DNA from: Eubacteriales bacterium
GTDB lineage: Bacteria > Bacillota > Clostridia > Peptostreptococcales > Anaerovoracaceae
DNA length: 6,522 nucleotides
Direction: 5' to 3'
NCBI GenBank assembly: GCA_028680875.1
Contig: JAQUJQ010000093.1
Span: 1 to 6,522, forward strand
Both the position numbers and the translations under genes were made by a program. Below are positions 1-6,440 of this stretch, piece by piece. Position 1 is the first letter of the stretch. Each line of letters starts with the position of its first letter. Below the pieces are notes generated by a model. It did not search any database. It was given only the letters and a program-made list of their open reading frames with translations, and had not been told where the DNA came from.

Positions 1-2695
1 CAATGCAATGGGAATTGAGGCAAAAGGCCATAATAGCACAATATCCGATATAGATGTAAAAGCAATTAAAAATATGATACTGCATAGCAGAAAAAAGACG
101 GCCGAGACAAAAATTGTAAAGGCATCTACAACAAGGACGAAAAGGCAGGCTTTACGAAAGGAAGAAGTAAAAATTTCTGTAAAACCAGCTGCTGTAGCAA
201 CTGTTAAAACAAAGGAAAAAGTAGATTTAAAAGGTAGAAAGGAACCTAGGCCGATGCAATCCAGAATGGCTACACCTTCTCAAGGTGTAGCACAGCCTAA
301 AACTAACATTGCCCAACCTCCAGTCGGTGTACCTCTACCCAAGTCGGCTTCAAAGCAACCTATCAAAGAGAAACAAGAAACTTTAAAACAAGAAGAAATA
401 AAAGATAAAATTTCGAAGGCGAAGGAACCTGCAAAAAAGGAATCTAAAAAGGAGACTGTAAAGTTAGAGACTCCCAAAGCTCCTAAAACCAGGGAACCGG
501 TTCAAGCAGAAACTCCGCAAACCAAGAAACCTGTTAAAACAGAAGTACACAAAGTTGAAAAGTCAATTAAAGAAGAAGCTCCCAAAGCTAAAGAGCTGAT
601 TAAAACAGAGGGAAAAAAGGAACCGGAACAAAAAGTTCGAGAATCTACAGATCGGGAACCTAAGGCCAAAGCACCCAAAACCAAAGCCCCCAAGAATAAT
701 ACACCAAAGACCAAAGTTGCTAAGGTAGCGGGTACAAAGGAAGAGAGCGATGAGGGAATCCGTTTAACGAGTAAAGCTTCTAAAACAACAGTGAAAAAGG
801 ATAGGAATGAAAAAAAGCAAGATCAAAAAAAAGCAGTGCATAAGAAATCTTTAGAAAAACCTGCTCCTAAAAAAACCCGTAAACATAAAGGGCAGAAGGT
901 TGAAGAGCCGGAAAGCAAGATTAATCTAGAAGAACTGGCTCCGGGAACCAAGGTTATTAATGTACCTATTACTGTTAAAGGGTTATCAGAACAAATTGAA
1001 AAGACTACCTCCGATGTCATTATGGCTCTAATGAAATTAGGTGTCATGGCTAATATAAATCAAAATCTGGATGAAGATACTGTTGTATTGTTAGGAGAAG
1101 AACTGGGAATCACTATTGTGGTGGATAAAATTGAAAAGGAAGTTGTGGAAGAGGGATTGGAGACATTTGAAGATGAAACAGAAGATCTTATTGCCAGGCC
1201 TCCAGTTATTACCGTTATGGGGCATGTGGACCACGGAAAAACTTCTTTATTGGATGCGATTCGTAAAACCAATGTAACTTCAACTGAGTCCGGCGGAATC
1301 ACGCAACATATTGGTGCATCAGAGGCAATAATTAATGGGCAAAGAATAGTATTTTTGGATACTCCCGGTCATGAAGCATTCACCACCATGCGGGCCAGAG
1401 GGGCCCATGTGACAGACATTGCCGTTCTTGTCGTAGCCGCTGATGATAGCGTTAAGCCTCAAACCGTAGAGTCCATTAGTCATGCCAAAGCGGCAGGTGT
1501 CCCCATTATTGTAGCCATTAATAAAATGGATAAACCTGAGGCGAATTTGGAGCGTGTGAAGCAGGACTTAACAGAGTACGGAATTCTTGTAGAAGAGTGG
1601 GGCGGAGATGTAATCTGTGTTCCTGTTTCTGCAAAGACAGGAGAAGGCATTGTTAATCTACTTGAAATGATATTACTACAGTCGGAAGTATTGGAACTTA
1701 AGGCCAATCCTAATAGGTTGGCTATGGGAACAGTCATAGAAGCTCGTTTAGACAAAGCCAAAGGCCCTGTTTCCACTTTGTTGGTACTCAATGGTACTTT
1801 GGAGGTGGGAATGTCCATTGTTGCTGGTATTTGCAGTGGTAGAATCAGAGCCATGACAAATTATAAAGGTGACAGCATTGAAAAAGCAGGACCGGCTACA
1901 GCTGTAGAGATTATTGGACTAACAGAGGTTCCGGAAGCCGGAGATGAGTTCAATGCAGTGAAAGAAGATCGAATAGCAAGGGATATAGCTGAACAGAGAA
2001 GGCTCAAACTTAGAGAAGAGGTTATGGCCAGAAATTCCAGTACGACCTTGGAACAACTGTTTAGCCAGATACAAGAGGGTGTAGTTAAAGAATTGAATCT
2101 CGTCATAAAGGCTGATGTTCAGGGGTCTGTCGGAGCATTGACACAATCATTGGAAAAGCTGCAGACTGAAAACGTTAAAGTAAAAATTATCCATACAGGT
2201 GTGGGAACAATTACTGAATCAGATATCATGTTGGCCAGTACCTCAGATGCAATTATTATTGGATTTAATGTACGGCCGGGATCAAATATTACAGCTATGG
2301 CCGAACTTGAAAATGTTGAAATACGATCCTATCGAATTATTTATGAGATTATCGACGACATTGAAGCTGCAATAAAAGGAATGCTGGATCCGATCTATAA
2401 AGAGGTTATAATAGGTAAAGTAGAAATCCGAAATACATTTAAGGTGCCCGGAGTCGGTATCATAGGCGGATCATATGTATTGGAAGGAAAGGTCCAAAGA
2501 AATGCAGGTATCCGGTTGGTTCGAGACAGCATTGTCATTCATGAAGGAAAGATTTCCTCATTAAAACGGTTTAAAGACGACGCAAAAGAAGTGGCACAAG
2601 GTTATGAATGTGGTATTGGTATAGAAAACTTCAATGACATTAAGGAAGGCGACATAATAGAAGTTTTCAAAATGGAAGAGATTGAAAGGAAATAA
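1..2695 (+). CDS. infB: Translation initiation factor IF-2 (5'-truncated by window edge)
   Basis: IF-2 is the cytoplasmic GTPase that places fMet-tRNA on the 30S subunit and promotes 50S joining. The frame is open to the left edge (first full codon at base 2). The ATG at base 8 lies inside the first IF2_N domain (MGIEAKGHNST...DVKAI resembles the middle of that domain), so roughly 20-25 residues including the true start are missing. Counting from that ATG: residues 35-300 are a Lys/Pro/Glu-rich linker; a second IF2_N domain lies at about 308-375; the GTPase domain has G1 GHVDHGKT at 405-412, switch I GGITQHIGA, G3 DTPGH at 451-455, G4 NKMD at 505-508 and G5 SAK at 541-543. Domains II, III (from about 695) and C1/C2 follow. 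The fMet-tRNA-binding C2 domain carries GYECGI at 865-870. All catalytic motifs are intact, including the switch II His455. One base separates it from rbfA. Identification is secure; only the start is unseen. Confidence 0.98.
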   Translation, partial: NAMGIEAKGHNSTISDIDVKAIKNMILHSRKKTAETKIVKASTTRTKRQALRKEEVKISVKPAAVATVKTKEKVDLKGRKEPRPMQSRMATPSQGVAQPKTNIAQPPVGVPLPKSASKQPIKEKQETLKQEEIKDKISKAKEPAKKESKKETVKLETPKAPKTREPVQAETPQTKKPVKTEVHKVEKSIKEEAPKAKELIKTEGKKEPEQKVRESTDREPKAKAPKTKAPKNNTPKTKVAKVAGTKEESDEGIRLTSKASKTTVKKDRNEKKQDQKKAVHKKSLEKPAPKKTRKHKGQKVEEPESKINLEELAPGTKVINVPITVKGLSEQIEKTTSDVIMALMKLGVMANINQNLDEDTVVLLGEELGITIVVDKIEKEVVEEGLETFEDETEDLIARPPVITVMGHVDHGKTSLLDAIRKTNVTSTESGGITQHIGASEAIINGQRIVFLDTPGHEAFTTMRARGAHVTDIAVLVVAADDSVKPQTVESISHAKAAGVPIIVAINKMDKPEANLERVKQDLTEYGILVEEWGGDVICVPVSAKTGEGIVNLLEMILLQSEVLELKANPNRLAMGTVIEARLDKAKGPVSTLLVLNGTLEVGMSIVAGICSGRIRAMTNYKGDSIEKAGPATAVEIIGLTEVPEAGDEFNAVKEDRIARDIAEQRRLKLREEVMARNSSTTLEQLFSQIQEGVVKELNLVIKADVQGSVGALTQSLEKLQTENVKVKIIHTGVGTITESDIMLASTSDAIIIGFNVRPGSNITAMAELENVEIRSYRIIYEIIDDIEAAIKGMLDPIYKEVIIGKVEIRNTFKVPGVGIIGGSYVLEGKVQRNAGIRLVRDSIVIHEGKISSLKRFKDDAKEVAQGYECGIGIENFNDIKEGDIIEVFKMEEIERK
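458..631 (+). repeat. Degenerate 33-base (11-residue) repeats in the IF-2 linker
   Basis: Within infB, segments beginning at residues Val151, Val165, Val176, Ile187 and Ile198 (counted from the ATG at base 8) share the pattern [V/I]-K-x-E-x-P-K. The last four start exactly 11 residues (33 bases) apart; the first gap is 14. The units are diverged at DNA level, so this is an old protein-level repeat in a charged, probably disordered linker. The prolines argue against a continuous coiled coil. Confidence 0.6.
656..715 (+). repeat. Four tandem 15-base (5-residue) units in the IF-2 linker
   Basis: Residues 217-236 of the infB product (counted from the ATG at base 8) read as four 5-residue units: EPKAK, APKTK, APKNN, TPKTK. 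They are in frame, so gain or loss of a unit would change linker length without breaking the protein. Such low-complexity Lys/Pro/Ala tracts are common in the IF-2 linker and vary between species. Confidence 0.65.
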
Positions 2696-2696
2696 A

Positions 2697-3101
2697 ATGG
2701 GAAAGAGTTATAGATCCGAGAGACTAGGGGAAGAAATACGAAAGCTCATTAGTGACCTTTTATTACGAACTTTAAAAGATCCCAGACTTGAGGGAATCGT
2801 AAGTATATCTGCTGTGGAAGTCACGGCAGATTACAGTTATGCCACCGTTTATATCAGTGTGTTAGATGATGATTCTCATAATGACGCAGGTGAAGAAGAA
2901 CGAAAAGAAGAAGTTTTGGAAGCATTTCGCAGTGCAAAGGGACTGATTAGAAAAGAGATAGGCAAACAGATTAAGTTAAGACATGCACCGGATTTGCTGT
3001 TTAAAATTGATTCTTCATTGGAATATGGACAGCATATTTCACAGATTATTGCGGAATTGGATATGAATCGTAAGAAAGATAAGGAAAATGAAGAATTGTA
3101 G
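2697..3101 (+). CDS. rbfA: Ribosome-binding factor A (30S maturation)
   Basis: RbfA is a small cytoplasmic assembly factor that binds the immature 30S subunit near the 5' end of 16S rRNA and supports late 16S processing and cold adaptation. The 134-residue product has the family pattern: a basic N-terminal helix (residues 4-26), DPR at 28-30, the strand region VEVTADYSYATVYISV at 40-55, the AxG kink of its KH-like fold (A80-K81-G82), and HAPDLLFKIDSSLEYG at 96-111. Length is usual, with an acidic insert at about 57-72. I chose the ATG at 2697 over an in-frame TTG at 2682 because AAGGA ends at 2690, six bases upstream of this ATG, and the homology begins at MGKSYRSERL. It starts one base after the infB stop and its last 14 bases overlap nrnA, which suggests translational coupling on both sides. 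Confidence 0.96.
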   Translation: MGKSYRSERLGEEIRKLISDLLLRTLKDPRLEGIVSISAVEVTADYSYATVYISVLDDDSHNDAGEEERKEEVLEAFRSAKGLIRKEIGKQIKLRHAPDLLFKIDSSLEYGQHISQIIAELDMNRKKDKENEEL

Positions 3102-4062
3102 CCTAAAACAGATTGCCGAAATATTGCAGCATGGAAAAACTATCTTACTATTTCCTCATATGCAAATAGATGGAGACGCTCTAGGTTCCTCCGTGGCACT
3201 TTGTCGAGTATTTCGTAAACAGGGAAAGCAGGCATACATACTTATCGAAGAACAAATTCCCGGGAATTTGGCCTTCCTGGATGAGGAGTATTGTATAAGT
3301 GATCAGGAGATGTTTGATGAAATAGATATCTGTTTGGCTGTAGATTGTAGCGATCTTGCCCGGGTTGGAAAACGCAAGGACACTTTTTTTAATGGAAAAA
3401 GTACCATTTCAATTGATCACCATTTAACGAATATTTCTTTTGCTGATTATAACTATAATGATGGCTCCGCTGCAGCTACAGGAGAAATAGTATTTTGCCT
3501 TTTTAAAGAGATGAAGTCAGAGATAGATACATTGACGGCAGAAGCTCTTTATGCCGCTATTGTAACAGACACAGGTAATTTTCAATATTCAAACACAACA
3601 AAGGAAACTCATTTGATAACAGCAAATCTTTATGACCATGGGATAGATCATAATAAAGTAATCGTATCCATCTATCAAAATATAAGACGAGAAAAAGTAA
3701 AAATAATAAGTAAAGTCCTATCAACAATGGATTTTTTTTGTAATGGTAAAGGTAATATCGCCTATGTTAGTCAGGATATGCTTCAAGAAACCGGAGCCCT
3801 CATTCATGAAACAGAAGGAATTGTTGAGCAGCTTCGTAATATTAACGGTGTTGAAATATCCATTTTTCTAAAGGAAGAAGCGGATACCATAAAGGTAGGT
3901 ATGCGAGCAAAAACAATAGCAAATGTGGCAGAAATTGCACAATATTTTGGGGGTGGCGGGCACAAAAAAGCAGCAGGGTGCACAATAAAAGGCACATTGG
4001 AGAATGTGAAAACTCAGATAATAGCGGTTGCGGAAGACCACTTGAAAACTTTAGAAAGGTAA
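3088..4062 (+). CDS. nrnA: DHH/DHHA1 phosphoesterase, NrnA-type nano-RNase / pAp phosphatase
   Basis: NrnA-type enzymes degrade 2-5 nucleotide RNAs left by other RNases and dephosphorylate 3'-phosphoadenosine 5'-phosphate, using two metal ions, usually Mn. The 324-residue product shows the DHH domain motifs in order: HMQIDGDALGS at 24-34 (metal ligands H24, D28, D30), DCSD at 86-89, the signature DHH at 110-112 with following TN, and VTDTGNF at 159-165 (D161). The C-terminal DHHA1 domain has GGGGHKKAAG at 288-297, which binds substrate. Length is normal for the family and no key residue is missing. The start overlaps rbfA by 14 bases; AAGGA (3081-3085) is only two bases from the ATG, an unusually tight spacing that fits coupling to rbfA translation. 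The location between rbfA and truB is the classic Bacillota one. Family is secure; the exact split between RNA and pAp activity cannot be read from sequence. Confidence 0.95.
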   Translation: MKNCSLKQIAEILQHGKTILLFPHMQIDGDALGSSVALCRVFRKQGKQAYILIEEQIPGNLAFLDEEYCISDQEMFDEIDICLAVDCSDLARVGKRKDTFFNGKSTISIDHHLTNISFADYNYNDGSAAATGEIVFCLFKEMKSEIDTLTAEALYAAIVTDTGNFQYSNTTKETHLITANLYDHGIDHNKVIVSIYQNIRREKVKIISKVLSTMDFFCNGKGNIAYVSQDMLQETGALIHETEGIVEQLRNINGVEISIFLKEEADTIKVGMRAKTIANVAEIAQYFGGGGHKKAAGCTIKGTLENVKTQIIAVAEDHLKTLER

Positions 4063-4067
4063 GTCTC

Positions 4068-5006
4068 ATGAGTTACGAAGGAGTAATCAACCTATTAAAA
4101 CCTGCAGGTATGACTTCTCATGACGTGGTATATTTTTTACGAAAACTTACCAAAGAAAAACGCATCGGTCATACCGGTACCCTGGACCCTATGGCTGTGG
4201 GTGTTTTGGTCTTATGCATTGGAAGCGCCACTCGGATTATAGATTATCTGGATTTGGACAAGAAGGAATATCGTTGTGAGATTCTCCTTGGGGTTGAGAC
4301 GGATACCTGGGACATATGGGGAAATGTAATAAGGGATAGCCGGAATAAGATTAAGGGAATAACGGAAGAGACCATTAAAGAGGCTTTTCGACCCTTTATG
4401 GGTGAAATCTTTCAAATCCCTCCAAATTATTCGGCGGTACGTATTGGAGGAAAACGACTTTATGAATATGCCAGAGTGGGTCAGGAGGTTGAAGTTCCTT
4501 CCAGGCCCGTAATTATCTATGATTTAAAATTTATTGGATTTGATCAGAGGACAGGACGGGTATTATTTGATGTTACTTGCTCAAAAGGCACTTATATAAG
4601 GAGTATATGTCATCAAGTTGGTTTGACTTTGGGCTGTGGAGGAGCAATGAGCTTTCTTGCTCGGAAGGCCAGCGGTATTTTTCAAATTAAAGACGGGGCA
4701 ACCATAGAAGAGTTAATGATAAATTGGCAGCAATATTTGTTGCCAATGGACGTCCCGTTGGCTCAGTTGGGCAAACTTCAAATTCCATCGGATCGAGCGA
4801 CATGGTTTTGCAACGGCGGATCCTTGCGCAAAGAACAAGCCACAGTTATATGCCATCCTTCTTTTATAGAAATATCAAAACATATAAAGAGGAGAAAGGG
4901 TTTGGAAAAAGCATATAGAGTGTATTATGAAGACTGTTTTATGGGAGTTGTTATATACGATGAAGAAAGAAAATTATTTGTTGCAGATAAGGTGTTTAGT
5001 AAATGA
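4068..5006 (+). CDS. truB: tRNA pseudouridine-55 synthase
   Basis: TruB isomerises U55 in the T-loop of nearly all tRNAs to pseudouridine and also acts as a tRNA-folding chaperone. The 312-residue product has motif I NLLKPAGMTSHDVV at 8-21, the catalytic motif KRIGHTGTLDP at 31-41 with nucleophile Asp40, the KKEYR segment with the conserved Tyr68, QIPPNYSAVRIGGKRLYEYAR at 116-136, and KGTYIRS at 173-179 with the conserved Arg178. The last about 70 residues form the usual C-terminal PUA-like tail. The reading frame is open back to a GTG at 3978 inside nrnA, but homology starts at MSYEGVINLLKP and AAAGG (4055-4059) sits eight bases before the ATG at 4068. The gap from nrnA is five bases. Its stop overlaps the ribF start as ATGA. 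Confidence 0.97.
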   Translation: MSYEGVINLLKPAGMTSHDVVYFLRKLTKEKRIGHTGTLDPMAVGVLVLCIGSATRIIDYLDLDKKEYRCEILLGVETDTWDIWGNVIRDSRNKIKGITEETIKEAFRPFMGEIFQIPPNYSAVRIGGKRLYEYARVGQEVEVPSRPVIIYDLKFIGFDQRTGRVLFDVTCSKGTYIRSICHQVGLTLGCGGAMSFLARKASGIFQIKDGATIEELMINWQQYLLPMDVPLAQLGKLQIPSDRATWFCNGGSLRKEQATVICHPSFIEISKHIKRRKGLEKAYRVYYEDCFMGVVIYDEERKLFVADKVFSK

Positions 5007-5941
5007 AACTTTTTTTAAGTTTAGATGAAATCATTAATATCGAGGAAACTGTTGTCGCACTTGGTAATTTTGATGGAGTGCATAAGGGGCATCAAGAATT
5101 AATTCGGAGAACCGTTAATAGCGCAATCGGTGCAAATCTGAAAAGTGCTGTTTTCACTTTTAACAACCATCCCAAGAATGAATTAGCCGGTAAACAAGTG
5201 GTGAAAAATATTCTTTATCAAGATGAAAAGATTAAAATATTGAAGGATTTGGGAGTGGACTATTTAATATCAATTGACTTTAACAAATGTATTCAGAATA
5301 TGAAACCCAAAGATTTTACTAGGAATATACTTGTGAAATCACTTCGAATGAAGGAAGTCTATTGTGGATTCAACTACCGCTTTGGGCGTAAAGGAGAAGG
5401 AAATGCGGAAACATTGATGAAGGTTGGAATGGCCGAGGGATTTGGTATTCATATATTGGAGCCCTATATGGTTCGAGGACAGATTGTAAGCAGTACTCTT
5501 ATTCGAAATCATATTTCTAATGGAGATGTGCATCAATGTCTTGCTTTTATGGGACGATATTATAGTACACGCGGTACGGTGATTCCAGGCAATCGGCTAG
5601 GGAGAACATTTGGTTTTCCGACATCGAATATTACCGTTGATGAAGAAATGGTTACTCCGGCCAATGGTGTTTATATTACTTTTTGTAATTACAATGGAAT
5701 TAAATACCCAAGCGTAACGAATGTAGGTATGAAACCTACAATAGAAAAAGAAAGAAAGAGCAAAAATATGGAAACCCATATTTTTGGATTTAACAAAGAC
5801 ATCTATGGAAATGAAATCCGAGTAGAGTTTTTGGAAAGAATACGTGATGAGATCAAGTTTGAAAATGTGGAAGCATTAACCAATCAGATCAAAGAGGATT
5901 GCTTGACAGCCGCATCGTATCATGGTATCATTAACCGTTAA
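5003..5941 (+). CDS. ribF: Bifunctional riboflavin kinase / FMN adenylyltransferase (FAD synthetase)
   Basis: RibF phosphorylates riboflavin to FMN and then adenylylates FMN to FAD. The 312-residue product has both usual domains. The N-terminal nucleotidyltransferase domain shows GNFDGVHKGH at 21-30 (the HxGH-type ATP site, H27 and H30) and the SSTLIR motif at 163-168. The C-terminal flavokinase domain shows GRTFGFPTSNI at 200-210 (the metal/ATP-binding PTxN), NVGMKPT at 240-246, ETHIF starting at Glu257, and LERIRDEIKFENVEAL near the end. Length is standard. The ATG at 5003 overlaps the truB stop by four bases (ATGA), with AAGG-rich sequence at 4989-4994 about eight bases upstream, so coupled translation is likely. 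It is the last gene before an internal promoter; the final 13 codons double as that promoter. Confidence 0.97.
   Translation: MKLFLSLDEIINIEETVVALGNFDGVHKGHQELIRRTVNSAIGANLKSAVFTFNNHPKNELAGKQVVKNILYQDEKIKILKDLGVDYLISIDFNKCIQNMKPKDFTRNILVKSLRMKEVYCGFNYRFGRKGEGNAETLMKVGMAEGFGIHILEPYMVRGQIVSSTLIRNHISNGDVHQCLAFMGRYYSTRGTVIPGNRLGRTFGFPTSNITVDEEMVTPANGVYITFCNYNGIKYPSVTNVGMKPTIEKERKSKNMETHIFGFNKDIYGNEIRVEFLERIRDEIKFENVEALTNQIKEDCLTAASYHGIINR
5903..5931 (+). promoter_or_regulatory. Sigma-A-type promoter for rpsO (-pnp), inside the 3' end of ribF
   Basis: A perfect -35 box TTGACA (5903-5908), a 17-base spacer, and a -10 box TATCAT (5926-5931, five of six consensus bases) preceded by the extended -10 element TG at 5923-5924. 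Transcription should start near 5938-5940, at the ribF stop codon, giving an rpsO leader of about 80 bases. This would uncouple ribosomal protein S15 and PNPase supply from the upstream infB-ribF operon. It is a prediction from the sequence, but spacing and both boxes are close to ideal. Confidence 0.85.
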
Positions 5942-5945
5942 TAAA

Positions 5946-6014
5946 ATACCTATGGCTGAGTGCTACGAATCTCCGACGTATTACATGGCCAAAGGTGTAT
6001 GATGAAAAGGAGAT
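5946..6014 (+). promoter_or_regulatory. Structured rpsO leader with loop complementary to the SD (candidate S15 autoregulatory element)
   Basis: Hand folding gives a long imperfect hairpin pairing 5946-5967 with 5977-5998. It has three mismatches (A5952/A5992, A5959/A5985, C5963/U5981) and tandem U-G/G-U pairs next to C5956-G5988. The nine-base apical loop contains AUCUCC (5969-5974), a perfect complement of GGAGAU (6009-6014), which is the rpsO SD. Loop-SD pairing would hide the ribosome-binding site. S15 is known to repress its own mRNA in several bacteria through unrelated leader structures, including a pseudoknot in E. coli. Assignment of this leader to that role is inference; no known family was matched. 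Confidence 0.6.
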
Positions 6015-6020
6015 AGAAAA

Positions 6021-6287
6021 ATGATTGACCAAACAAAAAAAGCAGAAATTATTCAAGAGTATATGACACATGAAGGAGATACAGGATCTCCGGAAGTTCA
6101 AATTGCCATTCTGACATATCGGATTAATGATTTGAATGAGCATTTGAAAATTCATAAGAAAGATCACCATTCCAGAAGGGGACTTCTAAAAATGGTAGGA
6201 CAGAGAAGAAATTTACTCAATTACTTAAAAAACAAGGATGTTGAACGGTACAGAGCACTAATTTTACGTTTAGGATTAAGAAAATAA
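6021..6287 (+). CDS. rpsO: 30S ribosomal protein S15
   Basis: S15 binds the three-way junction of helices 20-22 of 16S rRNA and nucleates assembly of the 30S platform; it also contributes a bridge to the 50S subunit. The 88-residue product is full length, with GDTGSPEVQIA at 19-29, DHHSRRGLLKMVGQRR at 48-63 and the terminal LGLRK. The rRNA-contacting residues T21, G22, Q27, H41, D48, S51 and Y68 are all present. A strong SD, AAGGAG (6007-6012), lies eight bases before the ATG. Its own promoter sits in ribF, its leader can mask the SD, and a terminator follows the gene. The pairing rpsO-pnp is conserved across many bacteria. Confidence 0.99.
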   Translation: MIDQTKKAEIIQEYMTHEGDTGSPEVQIAILTYRINDLNEHLKIHKKDHHSRRGLLKMVGQRRNLLNYLKNKDVERYRALILRLGLRK

Positions 6288-6293
6288 GGTAAC

Positions 6294-6321
6294 ATAAAGA
6301 CGGGGATTCCCCGTCTTTATT
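6294..6321 (+). terminator. Intrinsic terminator / attenuator between rpsO and pnp
   Basis: A perfect 12-base-pair inverted repeat (6294-6305 with 6309-6320) with a three-base loop. The GC core GACGGGG/CCCCGTC is followed directly by TTTATT. The U-tract is short and interrupted, and the structure is symmetric with an A-rich left flank, so it may terminate only partly. Partial read-through would let the rpsO promoter also feed pnp at a lower level. I found no convincing separate promoter between this element and pnp. Confidence 0.8.
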
Positions 6322-6347
6322 CAACAAATTAACACTCATTCAAGTAC

Positions 6348-6426
6348 GGGTCCGGCTTGAGAATTTAGCTTACTCATAGGAGTAGGTTAACTTGTCAAGC
6401 TGACCCAATTACAGAAGAATTTTGGG
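6348..6426 (+). promoter_or_regulatory. Structured pnp leader: long hairpin plus alternative SD-masking hairpin
   Basis: Outer stem: GGGUC (6348-6352) with GACCC (6402-6406), a bulged C6353, G6354-U6401, and GCUUGA (6355-6360) with UCAAGC (6395-6400). Inner stem: 6365-6375 with 6380-6390, eleven pairs including two G-U pairs, closed by the AUAG loop. No T-run follows, so it is not a terminator. The 3' arm can instead form CCCAAUU (6404-6410) with AAUUUUGGG (6418-6426, two bulged U), covering the GGG of the pnp SD. In E. coli a long pnp leader duplex is cut by RNase III and used for PNPase autoregulation; a similar role here is inference. Confidence 0.55.
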
Positions 6427-6440
6427 AGGTAAAACAACAG

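Noticed and set aside
8..10. ATG at base 8 as the true infB start
   Set aside because: The frame is open to the window edge and the residues here match the middle of the first IF2_N domain, so the gene begins upstream.
1480..1854. 124-codon open frame on the minus strand within infB
   Set aside because: It is opposite the conserved GTPase domain of IF-2, has no SD or recognisable domain, and is explained by codon bias of the sense gene. Other antisense frames were dropped for the same reason.
2138..2143. TTGACA within infB as a promoter -35
   Set aside because: No -10-like hexamer occurs 16-18 bases downstream; it is coding sequence for the domain III region.
2682..2684. TTG as the rbfA start
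   Set aside because: It adds five residues without homology; the ATG at 2697 has a well-placed SD and matches the family N-terminus.
3732..3739. Run of eight T in nrnA as a frameshift or slippage site
   Set aside because: The frame is intact across it and both flanks match the family; similar runs occur by chance in AT-rich genes (for example 3384-3390 and 5010-5016).
3978..4067. GTG-initiated 30-residue N-terminal extension of truB
   Set aside because: It lies inside nrnA in another frame, has no TruB homology, and the ATG at 4068 has an SD at good spacing.
5274..5302. TTGACT followed by an AT-rich stretch in ribF as a promoter
   Set aside because: The nearest -10-like hexamers are poor matches or wrongly spaced.
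6392..6420. TTGTCA with AAGAAT 17 bases on as a pnp promoter
   Set aside because: The -10 is poor, and the -35 lies in the 3' arm of the leader hairpin; read-through from rpsO is simpler.
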